64,000 bases of DNA from Streptomyces plumbidurans (GCF_019857225.1 NZ_JAFJSY010000005.1:1-64000), one strand, 5' to 3'; positions 17,059-25,819 are shown, counted from the stretch's first letter. Made by a program: numbers and translations. The notes: generated from the sequence alone by a model not told the origin.

Positions 17059-18225
17059 TCAGTCGTCGAGCCCGCCCCTGGCCACCAGCTGGGCCGCGAT
17101 CACGTTCCGCTGGATCTCGTTCGTGCCCTCGCCGACGATCATCAGCGGAGCGTCACGGAAGTAGCGCTCGACGTCGAACTCCGTCGAGTAGCCGTAACCG
17201 CCGTGGATCCGCACGGCGTTGAGGGCGATCTCCATCGCCGTCTCGGACGCGAACAGCTTCGCCATGCCCGCCTCCATGTCGACACGGCGTCCGGCGTCGG
17301 CCTCGCGGGCGGCGTACAGCGTCAGCTGGCGGGCGGCGGTGAGCTTGGTGGCCATGTCGGCGAGGTGGTTGCCGACGGACTGGTGGCGCCAGATGGGCTT
17401 GCCGAAGGACTCACGTTGCTGCGCGTACCGCAGCGAGTCCTCCAGCGCCGCCCGCCCCACACCGAGCGCCCGGGCGGCGACCTGGAGCCGTCCGGTCTCC
17501 AGTCCCTTCATCATCTGGGCGAAGCCGTGGCCCTCCTCGCCGCCGAGCAGTGCGTCGGCCGGCGCGCGGTAGTCCTCGAACGACAACTCGCAGCTCTCGA
17601 CGCCCTTGTAGCCGAGCTTGGGCAGATCGCGCGAGACGACCAGGCCGGGGCCGTGCTCGGCCAGCAGGACGGAGATGCCCCGGTGGGCCGGGCTCGCCGC
17701 CGGGTCGGTCTTGCACAGCAGCGCGATCAGGCCCGCGCGGCGGGAGTTGGTGATCCAGGTCTTCGCCCCGTTGACCACGTACTCCCCGCCCTCGCGGCGC
17801 GCGACGGTCGTCATCGCCTGCAGATCGGAGCCACCGCCCGGCTCGGTGAGCGCCATCGTCGCGCGCACCGCCCCGCTCGCCAGCCTCGGCAGATACCGCC
17901 GCTTCTGCTCCTCGGTGCCGTACAACAACAGCAGTTTGCACACGACGGTGTGGCCCCCCATCGCCCCGGCCAGACTCATCCAGCCCCGCGCGAGCTCCTC
18001 GGTCACCAGCACGAAGCACGGCATGGAGACTGGGTTGCCCCCGTACTCCTCCGGAACGACCAGGCCGTACACCCCGAGCTTTTTCATCCGCTCGATGAGC
18101 CGCTCCGGATAGGTGTCGGTGTGCTCCAGCTCCCGCACAACAGGCTTGACGTCCTTGTCGACGAACTCCCGCACGGTGCGCACGACGAGGCGTTCGTGGT
18201 CGGGGAGGATGTCCAGGGTGCTCAT
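17059..18225 (-). CDS. Acyl-CoA dehydrogenase
   Basis: This 388-residue FAD enzyme has the family order N-terminal helices, beta domain and C-terminal helices. TEPGGGSDL near residue 130 contacts FAD/substrate and WITNS follows. The catalytic base is Glu366 in VGEGTNEIQR, where medium- and short-chain dehydrogenases place it. It introduces the alpha-beta double bond of an acyl-CoA and passes electrons to ETF. The ATG at 18225 has GGAG nine bases upstream; an in-frame ATG five codons earlier lacks a good site. It lies 91 bases after a CaiB-type CoA transferase on the same strand and near a MaoC-like hydratase, so the three probably activate, oxidise and hydrate one organic acid. Confidence 0.93.
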   Translation of the reverse strand: MSTLDILPDHERLVVRTVREFVDKDVKPVVRELEHTDTYPERLIERMKKLGVYGLVVPEEYGGNPVSMPCFVLVTEELARGWMSLAGAMGGHTVVCKLLLLYGTEEQKRRYLPRLASGAVRATMALTEPGGGSDLQAMTTVARREGGEYVVNGAKTWITNSRRAGLIALLCKTDPAASPAHRGISVLLAEHGPGLVVSRDLPKLGYKGVESCELSFEDYRAPADALLGGEEGHGFAQMMKGLETGRLQVAARALGVGRAALEDSLRYAQQRESFGKPIWRHQSVGNHLADMATKLTAARQLTLYAAREADAGRRVDMEAGMAKLFASETAMEIALNAVRIHGGYGYSTEFDVERYFRDAPLMIVGEGTNEIQRNVIAAQLVARGGLDD

Positions 18226-18316
18226 CGGGTGGGGCTCCATATCCGCGAGTCGGACAGCCGTCGGGGCTGGTGATCGGTGGGGTCGGACGGCGACCGGAGC
18301 CGGCTGCCCGGCGGGT

Positions 18317-19507
18317 TCAGACAACACCGTCAGCGCGCAGCGCATCGATCTCGGCGGCGGACAGGCCGAGGGCGGTGAGGATGGTGGTCGTGTGCTCGCC
18401 CACGGCCGGTACGGGGTCCATGCGGGCGGGCAGTCCCGCGAGGTCGGCCGGGGGGAGCAGTGCCTGGACCCTCGCGCCGGGTACGGCCACTTCGCGCCAG
18501 CGGTCGCGGGCGGCGAGTACCGGGTGGTCCAGGAAATCGGTGACGTCGTTGACCCCGGCGCAGGCGATGCCGATGTCCTCCAGGTCCTTCAGAATCTCCT
18601 CGGCGTCGGAGCGGGCGAAGCGTTCGGTGATGATCTCGTTGAGTTCGGCGCGGTGTGCGACGCGGTCGGAGCCCGTGGCGAAGCGTGGATCGTCCGTCAG
18701 AGCAGGTCGCAGCAGGAAGTCCGCGCACAGGGCGGCCCACTCGCGCTCGTTCTGGATGGAGAACAGCACCTGCCTCCCGTCGGCCGCGGTGAAGGCACCG
18801 TAGGGCGCGATGGTCGCGTGCTGGGTGCCGATCCGGGCGGGCTGACTGCCGCCGTAGCGCGTGTAGTTGGCGGGTTGGCCCATCCACTCCGCCAGCGCCT
18901 CGAACAGCGACACCTCGACGGGATGGATCCGGCCGGTGGTGGCCCGTGTGTACAGCGCGGTCAGGACGCCCGTGTAGGCGTACATCCCGGCCGCGATGTC
19001 GGCGACCGAGATCCCGACGCGCGCTGTCTCCTCGGCGGTGCCGGTGAGCGAGACCAAACCGGTCTGGCACTGCACCAGCAGGTCGTAGGACTTGCGGTCG
19101 GCCCATGGGCCCGTCGTGCCGTAGCCGGAGATGGTGCAGGGGATCAGCCGCGGGTACCGCTCGGCGAGCGCGTCGACGCCGAGGCCCAGCCGGCCGGCGG
19201 CTCCAGGTGCGAGGTTTTGTACGAACACGTCGGCGCCGTCGAGGAGTTGGTGCAGAATCTCCTTGCCGCGCGGGTCCTTGACGTCCAGGGTGAGCGACTC
19301 CTTGGAGCGGTTGAGCCAGACGAAATAGCTGGAGTGGCCGTGCACCGTCGTGTCGTAGCGGCGCGCGAAATCGCCCTCGCCCGGCCGCTCCAGCTTGATG
19401 ACACGGGCGCCGAGGTCGGCGAGCTGCCGGGTGGCGTACGGAGCGGCCACGGCCTGCTCCAGACTGACCACCGTGATGCCGGACAGGGGAAGCTCGTGCA
19501 CGGTCAT
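18317..19507 (-). CDS. CaiB/BaiF-type (class III) CoA transferase
   Basis: This 396-residue protein opens with LSGITVVSLEQAVAAPYATRQLADLGARV, the conserved CaiB N-terminus, and has the catalytic Asp142 in KSYDLLVQ, which forms the mixed anhydride in formyl-CoA transferase relatives. GGG/NxY regions typical of the interlocked dimer follow. It moves CoA between two carboxylic acids. The ATG at 19507 has AGGAGG immediately upstream, favouring it over an earlier in-frame ATG. It shares a 66-base divergent promoter with the MaoC-like hydratase and precedes the acyl-CoA dehydrogenase, so a dicarboxylate or branched acid such as a mesaconate/itaconate-type substrate is possible but unproven. Confidence 0.92.
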   Translation of the reverse strand: MTVHELPLSGITVVSLEQAVAAPYATRQLADLGARVIKLERPGEGDFARRYDTTVHGHSSYFVWLNRSKESLTLDVKDPRGKEILHQLLDGADVFVQNLAPGAAGRLGLGVDALAERYPRLIPCTISGYGTTGPWADRKSYDLLVQCQTGLVSLTGTAEETARVGISVADIAAGMYAYTGVLTALYTRATTGRIHPVEVSLFEALAEWMGQPANYTRYGGSQPARIGTQHATIAPYGAFTAADGRQVLFSIQNEREWAALCADFLLRPALTDDPRFATGSDRVAHRAELNEIITERFARSDAEEILKDLEDIGIACAGVNDVTDFLDHPVLAARDRWREVAVPGARVQALLPPADLAGLPARMDPVPAVGEHTTTILTALGLSAAEIDALRADGVV

Positions 19508-19573
19508 GCCTCCTGGTTCTGGCATGCGAGGCCCCCGTTCGGTGCGGAGACTTGTACGGCCCGATCGCAAGCC

Positions 19574-20554
19574 ATGTCAATGATCACGCCTCCGGGAGTT
19601 CGGTTGCCCCATCCCCCTTCCTCCTCCCCATCCCCATCCGCATCCGATCCTGCATCCCCATCCGGGTCCGATCCCGCACCTGACAGCTTCGGGGTGCTCG
19701 AAGAGATCGCGCGCACCTGGCGCCCGGACGACGTGCATACGACCGACACCCTGGACCCCGCCCCGGCAGCGGCCCTCTCCGCCGTACTGGACCTGCCCGC
19801 CCCTGCCGCGGTCGACGGCGAGTCGCTCCCGCCGCTGTGGCACTGGCTGTACTTCCTGTCGTGGCCCCGGCGCAGTGCGCTCGGAGTCGACGGACATCCT
19901 CGGTACAGCGGCTTCCTGCCTCCGCTGCCGCAGCGGCGGAGGATGTTCGCGGGCGGGCGGCTGGAGGTGGCCGTGCCCCTGACGGCGGGACGGCCGGCGC
20001 AGCAGCACAGCCGGGTGAGCCGGGTGGTGCCGAAGCGCGGGCGCAGCGGCAGCCTGTTGTTCGTCACCGTGCGCAGCGAGTACCGCCAGGACGGCCGGTT
20101 GTGCCTGGCGGAGGAGCAGGACCTGGTGTACCGCAGCGGCGGTGCGCCACCCGTACCGGCCGCCGAGACCCTGGACACCGAGAGCCGTCCGTCCGCCGAC
20201 GCCTCCCCCTGGCGGCAGGAATGGCGCACGGACCCCGCCCTGCTGTTCCGATTCAGCGCCCTGACCGCGAACGCGCACCGCATCCACTACGACGCCCCGT
20301 ACGCGACCGGCGTCGAGGGCTACCCGGGACTGGTGGTGCACGGCCCGCTGCTGGTGCTCGCGATGCTGGAGCTGGTGCGCCGTGAGCGGCCGGGTCGGCC
20401 GGTGCACACCCTCTCGTACCGCCTGAACACACCGGCCTTCTGCGGGGAGCGACTCCTCGCCTGCGGCGGACCTGAGCCCGACGGCACCGCCCGCCTGCGG
20501 ATCGCGAGCCATCGCGAGGAGGCCCACGCCAGGGCGGACGTGGGCTTCACGTGA
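19574..20554 (+). CDS. MaoC-like hotdog acyl-CoA hydratase (mesaconyl-C4-CoA hydratase type)
   Basis: This protein of about 326 residues has two hotdog regions. The C-terminal one carries NAHRIHYDAPYA and EGYPGLVVHGPL, the substrate-binding His/Asp pattern of MaoC and HTD-like hydratases, and the N-terminal half has the LPLRRRMFAGG-like segment (here PLPQRRRMFAGG) of FAS1-type dehydratases. It should add or remove water at an enoyl-CoA. Residues about 10-37 are a low-complexity Pro/Ser/Asp stretch from a CATCCN-type microsatellite and are probably a disordered tail. Two ATGs (19574, 19580) are possible. It is divergent from the CoA transferase and belongs with it functionally. Confidence 0.82.
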   Translation: MSMITPPGVRLPHPPSSSPSPSASDPASPSGSDPAPDSFGVLEEIARTWRPDDVHTTDTLDPAPAAALSAVLDLPAPAAVDGESLPPLWHWLYFLSWPRRSALGVDGHPRYSGFLPPLPQRRRMFAGGRLEVAVPLTAGRPAQQHSRVSRVVPKRGRSGSLLFVTVRSEYRQDGRLCLAEEQDLVYRSGGAPPVPAAETLDTESRPSADASPWRQEWRTDPALLFRFSALTANAHRIHYDAPYATGVEGYPGLVVHGPLLVLAMLELVRRERPGRPVHTLSYRLNTPAFCGERLLACGGPEPDGTARLRIASHREEAHARADVGFT

Positions 20555-20573
20555 GCCCGGTGATACTGGTGGT

Positions 20574-20591
20574 GGCAGCACCGCGGCTGCC
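20574..20591. terminator. Hairpin between convergent hydratase and MFS genes
   Basis: GGCAGC (20574-20579) and GCTGCC (20586-20591) flank a 6-base loop between the stops of the two convergent genes. It could serve either strand. Confidence 0.4.
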
Positions 20592-20592
20592 G

Positions 20593-21834
20593 TCAGCCCG
20601 CCGAGGTGGGGGCGGGCTCCACGGCGGGTTGCGCCGCGCGGTCCCGGCGGGGCAGGAAGAGCGGGGTGAGCAGGACGACCAGACCGGCGAGTGCGATCGC
20701 CGTGCGCGTGCCGGTGACCCCGGCGAGCACGCCCCACAGCGCGGTGAGCGCCGCGGTCGTCCACCGGGTGGCGACCGTCCACGACGAGAGGGTACGGGCG
20801 ACCCGGTCCGACCGCGTGCGCTCCAGCCGGTAGGTCGCGTACACCGGGGTGAACACGCCGCAGCAGGTGATCAGCCCGAACTCGAGGATCATGACGAGCG
20901 TCAGCCCGGCCGTACCGGACTGCACGAAAGCGAGCCCCAACGGCCAGAACGCGCGCAGTGTCCCGCTGGTGGCCAGGATCCGGTGCTCCCCGAACCGCGC
21001 GACGAGCCGGCGCGCCAGCCGTGAGCCGACCAGGCCGCCGAGAGCGGGCAGGGCGAAGGCGAGGCCGTACTGCCAGGGCGCGAACCCGAGGTCGCCGAGC
21101 ATCAGCACGGCGAGCAGCGGCGCGATCGCCATGATCAGGGCGTTGAACAGCACCGTGTTGAAGAACAGCGGACGCAGTCCCGGATGCGCCAGGATGAACC
21201 GCCAGCCGTCGAGGAGGCTGCCGCTGCGGGCCGCCTCATTCCGTACGGGAGGCGTCTCCTTGCCGCCGATCGCGCGCAGCCCCAGCGCCGACAGCAGAAA
21301 GCTCACCGCGTTGGCCACCACGGTCATCACCGGCCCGAACAGGCCGATGGCGGCCCCGCCGAGCGGCGGCCCGAGCACGGTGGCGGTCCAGCTCGTGCTC
21401 TCGAAGCGGGCGTTGGCGACGAGCAGGTCCTGTGCGGGCAGCAGCGACTTGAGGAAGGCGCCGCTGGCCGCGGTGAAGCTGATGTCGGCCGCCGCGACCA
21501 CGATCGACACAACCAGAAGTTGTACGAAGGTGAGCGCGCCCAGGGCGTACGCCGCCGGGACGGTCATCAGGGCCGCGAACCGCACGAGGTCCGCCGCGAC
21601 CATCACCGGACGCTTGCTGCGGAACTCCACCCACGGCCCGAGCGGCATCGCCACGACCGCTCCCACCGCGAGCCCCGCGGCCGCCAGCGCCGACACCTCG
21701 GTCGTCCCGGCGTGCAGAACGAGCACTGCGATCAAGGGAAACGCGTCGAAGGCGAGCCAGGTACCGGCCATGCTGACGGCGAACGCCGCCCACAGCCATC
21801 CGAACTGCCGCCCGAGCGACCGTGTGCCCCGCAT
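20593..21834 (-). CDS. MFS transporter
   Basis: This 413-residue integral membrane protein has about 12 hydrophobic helices. The MFS signature between helices 2 and 3 is degenerate (GPWVEFRSKRPVMVAADLVRF), like the MdtH/enterobactin-exporter-like MFS group. The ATG at 21834 follows GAGAGGTG. It probably exports a small compound. The gene is divergent from a LysR regulator with a palindromic site in between, which suggests inducer-dependent expression. No substrate can be assigned. Confidence 0.88.
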   Translation of the reverse strand: MRGTRSLGRQFGWLWAAFAVSMAGTWLAFDAFPLIAVLVLHAGTTEVSALAAAGLAVGAVVAMPLGPWVEFRSKRPVMVAADLVRFAALMTVPAAYALGALTFVQLLVVSIVVAAADISFTAASGAFLKSLLPAQDLLVANARFESTSWTATVLGPPLGGAAIGLFGPVMTVVANAVSFLLSALGLRAIGGKETPPVRNEAARSGSLLDGWRFILAHPGLRPLFFNTVLFNALIMAIAPLLAVLMLGDLGFAPWQYGLAFALPALGGLVGSRLARRLVARFGEHRILATSGTLRAFWPLGLAFVQSGTAGLTLVMILEFGLITCCGVFTPVYATYRLERTRSDRVARTLSSWTVATRWTTAALTALWGVLAGVTGTRTAIALAGLVVLLTPLFLPRRDRAAQPAVEPAPTSAG

Positions 21835-21924
21835 GCCCACCTCTCCACCGCCCCGCGACCCCGACCGCGACATCAAAGCGGGTCCCGAGGCGCAGGAGCA
21901 AACAACCGACTCGCCCGACGGTCG

Positions 21925-21939
21925 ACAACCACAGGTTGT
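21925..21939. promoter_or_regulatory. LysR-type operator between MFS and lysR genes
   Basis: ACAACC-ACA-GGTTGT is a perfect 15-base palindrome, 50 bases upstream of the lysR start and about 90 upstream of the MFS start. Length and A/T ends fit a LysR recognition box. Confidence 0.6.
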
Positions 21940-21989
21940 AGGGCTCGCTCGGGGAGCGGGAACAGCGGAGAGGGTGTCGACGTAAGAAT

Positions 21990-22916
21990 GTGTCCGTGGA
22001 TCTCGACGCCGTACGCACCTTCGTCACCGTCGCCGACGCCGGACAGTTCCGGGAGGCCGCCCTCGCCCTGTCGGTCACCCAGCAGGCCGTCTCCAAGCGG
22101 GTCGCCGCGCTGGAGAAGCATCTCGGGGTGCGCCTGTTCACGCGCACGGCGCGCGGCGCCCTCCTCACCGTCGACGGGCAGGTCTTCCTGCCGCACGCCC
22201 GCGAGCTGCTGCGGGCCGAGGAGCGGGCCGCCGCCTCGGTGCAGCCCGGCCGTCGTGCGCTGCGTGTCGACGTGATCGGCCGACGGCTCGCACCGGCGGA
22301 TCTGGTACGGGGCTTCCACCACGCACACCCCGAGGCCGTCCTCGACGTGGTGACCCTCTTCGACGCCGAGGCGGCCGTCGCCGCCGTGCGCGCCGGCACG
22401 ATCGACGCGTCCTTCCGCGCCCTGACCAGGCCTGCCCGGCAACTGCCCGACGGGATCGAGGCCGCCCGCGTCCACGACGAACCCGTACAACTGCTCACCG
22501 GACCGGGCCATGCGCTGGCGTCGGCACGCACCGTCACCCCGGCGCAGCTGGCGGGCCACCGGATCTGGATGCCCGGCAATGTCGCGGGCACCGAATGGTC
22601 CGCGTTCTACGACGACCTCGCGGCAGAGTTCGGGATCGTCATCGAGGTGACCGGGCCCGACTTCGGCACCGAGCCGCTCCTCGACACGATCGCGGACTCC
22701 CCGCAGCTCGCGACCTTCGTCGGCGAGCAGACCCGGGTGCTCTGGCCCGCCGACCACGACCTGCGCCGCATCCCCGTGCACGGTCCGACGCCGGTCTATC
22801 CGCACTCGCTGATCTGGCGGGGCGACAACCCCCACCCGGCGCTGAGCGCCCTGCGCGCCCACCTCGGCTCCCCGGACGGGGACCGGGACACATGGACACC
22901 GAAGTGGGCGCAGTGA
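21990..22916 (+). CDS. LysR-family transcriptional regulator
   Basis: This protein has about 308 residues. The winged helix-turn-helix occupies residues 1-60 (FVTVADAGQFREAALALSVTQQAVSKRVAALE) and a periplasmic-binding-like effector domain follows. The start is GTG at 21990 or GTG at 21996; the second would give the common MDLDAVRTF opening, and neither has a strong ribosome site. It is divergent from an MFS exporter, with a palindrome in between, so it probably activates that gene in response to the exported compound and represses itself. A short hairpin follows at its 3' end. Confidence 0.9.
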   Translation: MSVDLDAVRTFVTVADAGQFREAALALSVTQQAVSKRVAALEKHLGVRLFTRTARGALLTVDGQVFLPHARELLRAEERAAASVQPGRRALRVDVIGRRLAPADLVRGFHHAHPEAVLDVVTLFDAEAAVAAVRAGTIDASFRALTRPARQLPDGIEAARVHDEPVQLLTGPGHALASARTVTPAQLAGHRIWMPGNVAGTEWSAFYDDLAAEFGIVIEVTGPDFGTEPLLDTIADSPQLATFVGEQTRVLWPADHDLRRIPVHGPTPVYPHSLIWRGDNPHPALSALRAHLGSPDGDRDTWTPKWAQ

Positions 22917-22928
22917 GGACCGAACGGG

Positions 22929-22948
22929 CAGCTGACTGTGGTCAGTTG
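22929..22948. terminator. Hairpin at the convergent lysR / aldo-keto reductase ends
   Basis: CAGCTGAC and GTCAGTTG form an 8-bp stem (one G-T pair) with a TGTG loop, overlapping the stop of the minus-strand reductase gene. A weak terminator at best. Confidence 0.3.
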
Positions 22949-23769
22949 AGGATGTCGGGGTCCGGGCCGGTGCGCAGACCGCGGTCGAGGGTGGCGATCG
23001 CGGACATCTCCTCGTCGTCGAGTACGAAGTCGAAGACGTCGAGGTTCTCGCGGATCCGGGCGGGGGTCACGGACTTCGGGATCACGACGTTGCCGAGCTG
23101 AAGGTGCCAGCGCAGCACCACCTGGGCGGGCGACTTGCCGTGCCGCTCTGCGATCCTCGTGAGCGCCGGCTCGCCCAGCACCGCGCCCTGCGCGAGCGGG
23201 CTCCATGCCTCGGTGGCGATGCCCAACTCGGCATGCAGGGAACGCAGTTCACGCTGCTGCAGACCGGGGTGCAGTTCGATCTGGTTGACGGCCGGCACCA
23301 GGGCCGAGCCCTCCAGCAGCCGGCGCAGATGGGCGGGCTGGAAGTTGGAGACACCGGCGGCCCGGATCCGCCCGTCGGCGGCCAGCTTCTCGATGGCCTG
23401 CCAGGTCTCCCGGTACAGGTCGCGGGCCGGAGTGGGCCAGTGGATGAGGTACAGGTCGACGTGGTCCAGGCCGAGCTTGGCCAGGCTCGCGTCGAAGGCG
23501 CGGAGCGTGGCGTCGTGCCCCTGGTCCGCGTTCCACAGCTTGGTGGTGACGAACAGCTCCTCCCGTGCGATGCCGGAGGAGGCGAGGGCGGCGCCGACGC
23601 CGGACTCGTTGCCGTAGATCGCGGCGGTGTCGATGCTGCGGTATCCGGCCTCCAGGGCCGCGCTCACCGCGTCGGTGGTCTCGGCGTCGGGAACCTGGAA
23701 GACACCGAAGCCGAGCTGGGGGATCTCGACGCCGTTGTTGAGGGTCACGGTGGGGACGGTGGGGGTCAT
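22942..23769 (-). CDS. Aldo/keto reductase (2,5-diketo-D-gluconate reductase-like)
   Basis: This 275-residue protein is the canonical AKR length. The complete catalytic tetrad is at standard positions: Asp47 and Tyr52 (SIDTAAIYGNE), Lys77 (VTTKLW) and His110 (LIHWP). The C-terminal KSVTPARIREN segment binds NADPH 2'-phosphate. It reduces aldehydes or ketones in the cytosol. It lies 54 bases after the MFS gene 23824-25035 on the same strand and is likely cotranscribed with it, suggesting detoxification plus export under one promoter. Confidence 0.94.
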   Translation of the reverse strand: MTPTVPTVTLNNGVEIPQLGFGVFQVPDAETTDAVSAALEAGYRSIDTAAIYGNESGVGAALASSGIAREELFVTTKLWNADQGHDATLRAFDASLAKLGLDHVDLYLIHWPTPARDLYRETWQAIEKLAADGRIRAAGVSNFQPAHLRRLLEGSALVPAVNQIELHPGLQQRELRSLHAELGIATEAWSPLAQGAVLGEPALTRIAERHGKSPAQVVLRWHLQLGNVVIPKSVTPARIRENLDVFDFVLDDEEMSAIATLDRGLRTGPDPDILN

Positions 23770-23823
23770 GGGTGGTGCTTCCTCACGTGGATCAGGAAAA
23801 GAATGGGGTGATGGCCGGGTGGA

Positions 23824-25035
23824 TCAGTGCCGGGCGGTCGCCGGGACCTGCTCGGCCGGGGTGGACTCCGCCACGCCCCGTCCGGTCGGCCGGGCGCGGC
23901 GGTCGAGCGCGGCTGCCAGGAAGGAGAGCAGCAGCGCCGTACCGGACAGCAGAGCGCCGACCCAGTTCGGTGACGTGTAGCCGAGCCCGGCCGCGATGAC
24001 GACGCCGCCCAGCCAGGCGGCCAGCGCGTTGCCGAGGTTGAAGGCCCCGATGTTGGCGGCGGACGCCAGGGTCGGCGCGGCCGAGGCCTGGTCGAGTACC
24101 CACTTCTGCAGCGGCGGCACCGTGGCGAAGCCCAGCGCCCCGATCAGCGTCAGCGTGATCGCGGCGAGGACCTTGTTGTGGGCGGTCGCCGTGAACAGCA
24201 GCAGTGCCAGGGACAGGGCGCCGAGCGCGGTGAACAGCATGGGCATCAGCGCGCGGTCGGCGAACCGGCCGCCGATCAGGTTGCCCAGGAACATGCCGGT
24301 CCCGAACAGCACCAGCAGCCAGGTGACCGCGCCGGAGGAGTAGCCGGCGATCTCGGTCATCATCGGCGTGATGTAGGTGATCGCCGCGAAGACACCGCCG
24401 TAGCCGAGGACGGTCATCGCCATCGCGAGCCAGACCTGGACGTTGCGGAAGGCGGCGAACTCGACCCGTATGTCGGCGGACTCGGGCCTGCCCGTCTCGG
24501 GCACGAGCCGCGCCACGCCGAGCAGGCCGACGATGCCGAGCGAGGCGACACCGGCGAAGGTGACGCGCCAGCCGGCGGCCTGTCCGATGTAGGTGCCCAA
24601 CGGGACGCCCACGATGTTGGCGACGGTCAGGCCCGTGAACATCAGGGAGATCGCGGAGGCCTTCTTCTCGGGCGCGACCAGATCGGCCGCGACGACGGAG
24701 CCGATGCCGAAGAACGCGCCGTGCGCGAGCGAGGCGACGATCCGGCCGATGAGCATCAGGCCGAAGGTGGGGGCGAGCGCGGACAGGGTGTTGCCGACCA
24801 CGAACAGGCCCATCAGGAACATGAGCATCTTCTTGCGGGAGACCTTGGTGCCCAGGACCGTCAGCAGGGGAGCGCCGAAGACCACGCCCAGGGCGTAGCC
24901 GGAGACGAGCCAGCCCGCGGTGGGGATGGAGACGCCGAAGTCGCCCGCGACCTCGGGCAGCACGCCCATGATCACGAATTCCGTGGTGCCGATCCCGAAG
25001 GCCCCGATGGCCAGGGCCAGGAGGGCGAGAGGCAT
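23824..25035 (-). CDS. MFS transporter, AraJ/YdhP-like drug or sugar efflux family
   Basis: This 403-residue, 12-helix protein opens with the family signature LAIGAFGIGTTEFVIMGVLPEVA and has the GTKVSRKKML loop between helices 2 and 3. These DHA1 proteins export arabinose-like sugars or drugs. The ATG at 25035 lies downstream of an unusually AT-rich promoter stretch with inverted repeats (25064-25110). A MarR gene on the same strand ends 168 bases upstream with its own terminator, so the transporter has a separate promoter that the MarR protein may repress. Confidence 0.92.
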   Translation of the reverse strand: MPLALLALAIGAFGIGTTEFVIMGVLPEVAGDFGVSIPTAGWLVSGYALGVVFGAPLLTVLGTKVSRKKMLMFLMGLFVVGNTLSALAPTFGLMLIGRIVASLAHGAFFGIGSVVAADLVAPEKKASAISLMFTGLTVANIVGVPLGTYIGQAAGWRVTFAGVASLGIVGLLGVARLVPETGRPESADIRVEFAAFRNVQVWLAMAMTVLGYGGVFAAITYITPMMTEIAGYSSGAVTWLLVLFGTGMFLGNLIGGRFADRALMPMLFTALGALSLALLLFTATAHNKVLAAITLTLIGALGFATVPPLQKWVLDQASAAPTLASAANIGAFNLGNALAAWLGGVVIAAGLGYTSPNWVGALLSGTALLLSFLAAALDRRARPTGRGVAESTPAEQVPATARH

Positions 25036-25063
25036 GGGGAGTACCTTCCAGGCGATTGCGTGT

Positions 25064-25110
25064 AACGCTTACGAGCGTTGACAATAATTGCAGACGCGGG
25101 ATAAATGCAA
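25064..25110 (-). promoter_or_regulatory. Promoter/operator region of the AraJ-like transporter
   Basis: On the minus strand TTGCAT at the upstream end and an AT-rich TTATTG about 17 bases on resemble -35 and -10 elements. Overlapping them are the arms TTGCA (25088-25092) and TGCAA (25106-25110). Closer to the gene is a perfect repeat AACGCT-TACG-AGCGTT (25064-25079). A MarR dimer on one of these is plausible. Confidence 0.5.
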
Positions 25111-25167
25111 GCGCGGTGAACGTCTGAGGCGGGTATCACGTGTCTGCAAGTATTTGCCCAGAGGGAA

Positions 25168-25195
25168 GCCCCCGCCCTGTGGTGCGGGCGGGGGC
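25168..25195 (-). terminator. GC-rich terminator after the marR gene
   Basis: GCCCCCGCCC (25168-25177) and GGGCGGGGGC (25186-25195) form a perfect 10-bp stem with an 8-base loop just past the marR stop. Confidence 0.7.
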
Positions 25196-25202
25196 GTCGT
25201 CG

Positions 25203-25661
25203 TCAGGCGGGCACGCGGAGCGTTTCGACGGCCTTGACCAGCGGGGCGAGTTCCGGATTCTGCGCGGCCGCGTCCAGGGCCTCGCGCAGGGCGGCCTCGT
25301 TAGTCGGGCGGGCCTCCTCCAGGAGCTTCAGGCCGGCCTCGGAGACGTTGGTGTAGATGCCGCGCCGGTCGGTGGGGCACAGGTACCGGCTCAGCAGCCC
25401 GCGGTCCTCCAGGCGTGTGACCAGGCGTGTCGTGGCGCTCTGGCTCAGTACGACGGCGTCGGCGACCTGCTTCATCTGCAGATGCCCGCCCTCCCCGTCG
25501 TGCTGCCGGCTCAGGACGTCGAGCAGGGAGTACTCGCGCACGCTGAGGCCGTGCCCCGACTGCAGGGCGCGCTCGATGTGGGCCTCGATCCTGCCGTGCA
25601 GAAGCGAGAGGGCGCACCAGCCCTGGGCGAGGGCGGTGAGCGCCGGATCGGTCGCGGTCAT
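25203..25661 (-). CDS. MarR-family regulator
   Basis: This 152-residue protein has the dimerising helices at both ends and a winged helix in the middle (LQMKQVADAVVLSQSATTRLVTRLEDRGLL, then a CPTDRRGIYTNVSEAG wing). The ATG at 25661 follows GGAGGA. MarR proteins are repressors released by phenolic or oxidant ligands. The next gene on this strand is an MFS exporter with an MarR-sized inverted repeat in its promoter, so that gene is the likeliest target. Upstream it is divergent from a 2H phosphoesterase gene, with another inverted repeat that may autoregulate it. Confidence 0.92.
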   Translation of the reverse strand: MTATDPALTALAQGWCALSLLHGRIEAHIERALQSGHGLSVREYSLLDVLSRQHDGEGGHLQMKQVADAVVLSQSATTRLVTRLEDRGLLSRYLCPTDRRGIYTNVSEAGLKLLEEARPTNEAALREALDAAAQNPELAPLVKAVETLRVPA

Positions 25662-25703
25662 GGGCCTGGGTCCTCCGTCCCGGGTGGGTGCCTTCCAGGA
25701 TAG

Positions 25704-25730
25704 GCCAACAGTGAAATTGTCGGCGTTGGC
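25704..25730. promoter_or_regulatory. Inverted repeat upstream of marR
   Basis: GCCAAC (25704-25709) and GTTGGC (25725-25730) flank an AT-rich stretch about 45 bases upstream of the marR start. An alternative pairing is GCCAACA with TGTCGGC. Candidate autoregulatory site. Confidence 0.4.
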
Positions 25731-25735
25731 ATGTA

Positions 25736-25775
25736 GTGCGCGTGCGCATGCACACGAGGTGCGCGCGCGTATGTG
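25736..25775. other. Alternating purine-pyrimidine tracts (Z-DNA-prone)
   Basis: Bases 25736-25756 alternate strictly (GTGCGCGTGCGCATGCACACG without its last base pattern break), and 25759-25775 alternate again, including (GC)n. Only two bases separate them. Such tracts adopt left-handed DNA under negative supercoiling. They lie between the divergent marR and 2H-phosphoesterase promoters. Confidence 0.5.
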
Positions 25776-25819
25776 ATGTCCGGTCGCGACGACCGGGGTC
25801 CGCCTGGTACACCCATGGG

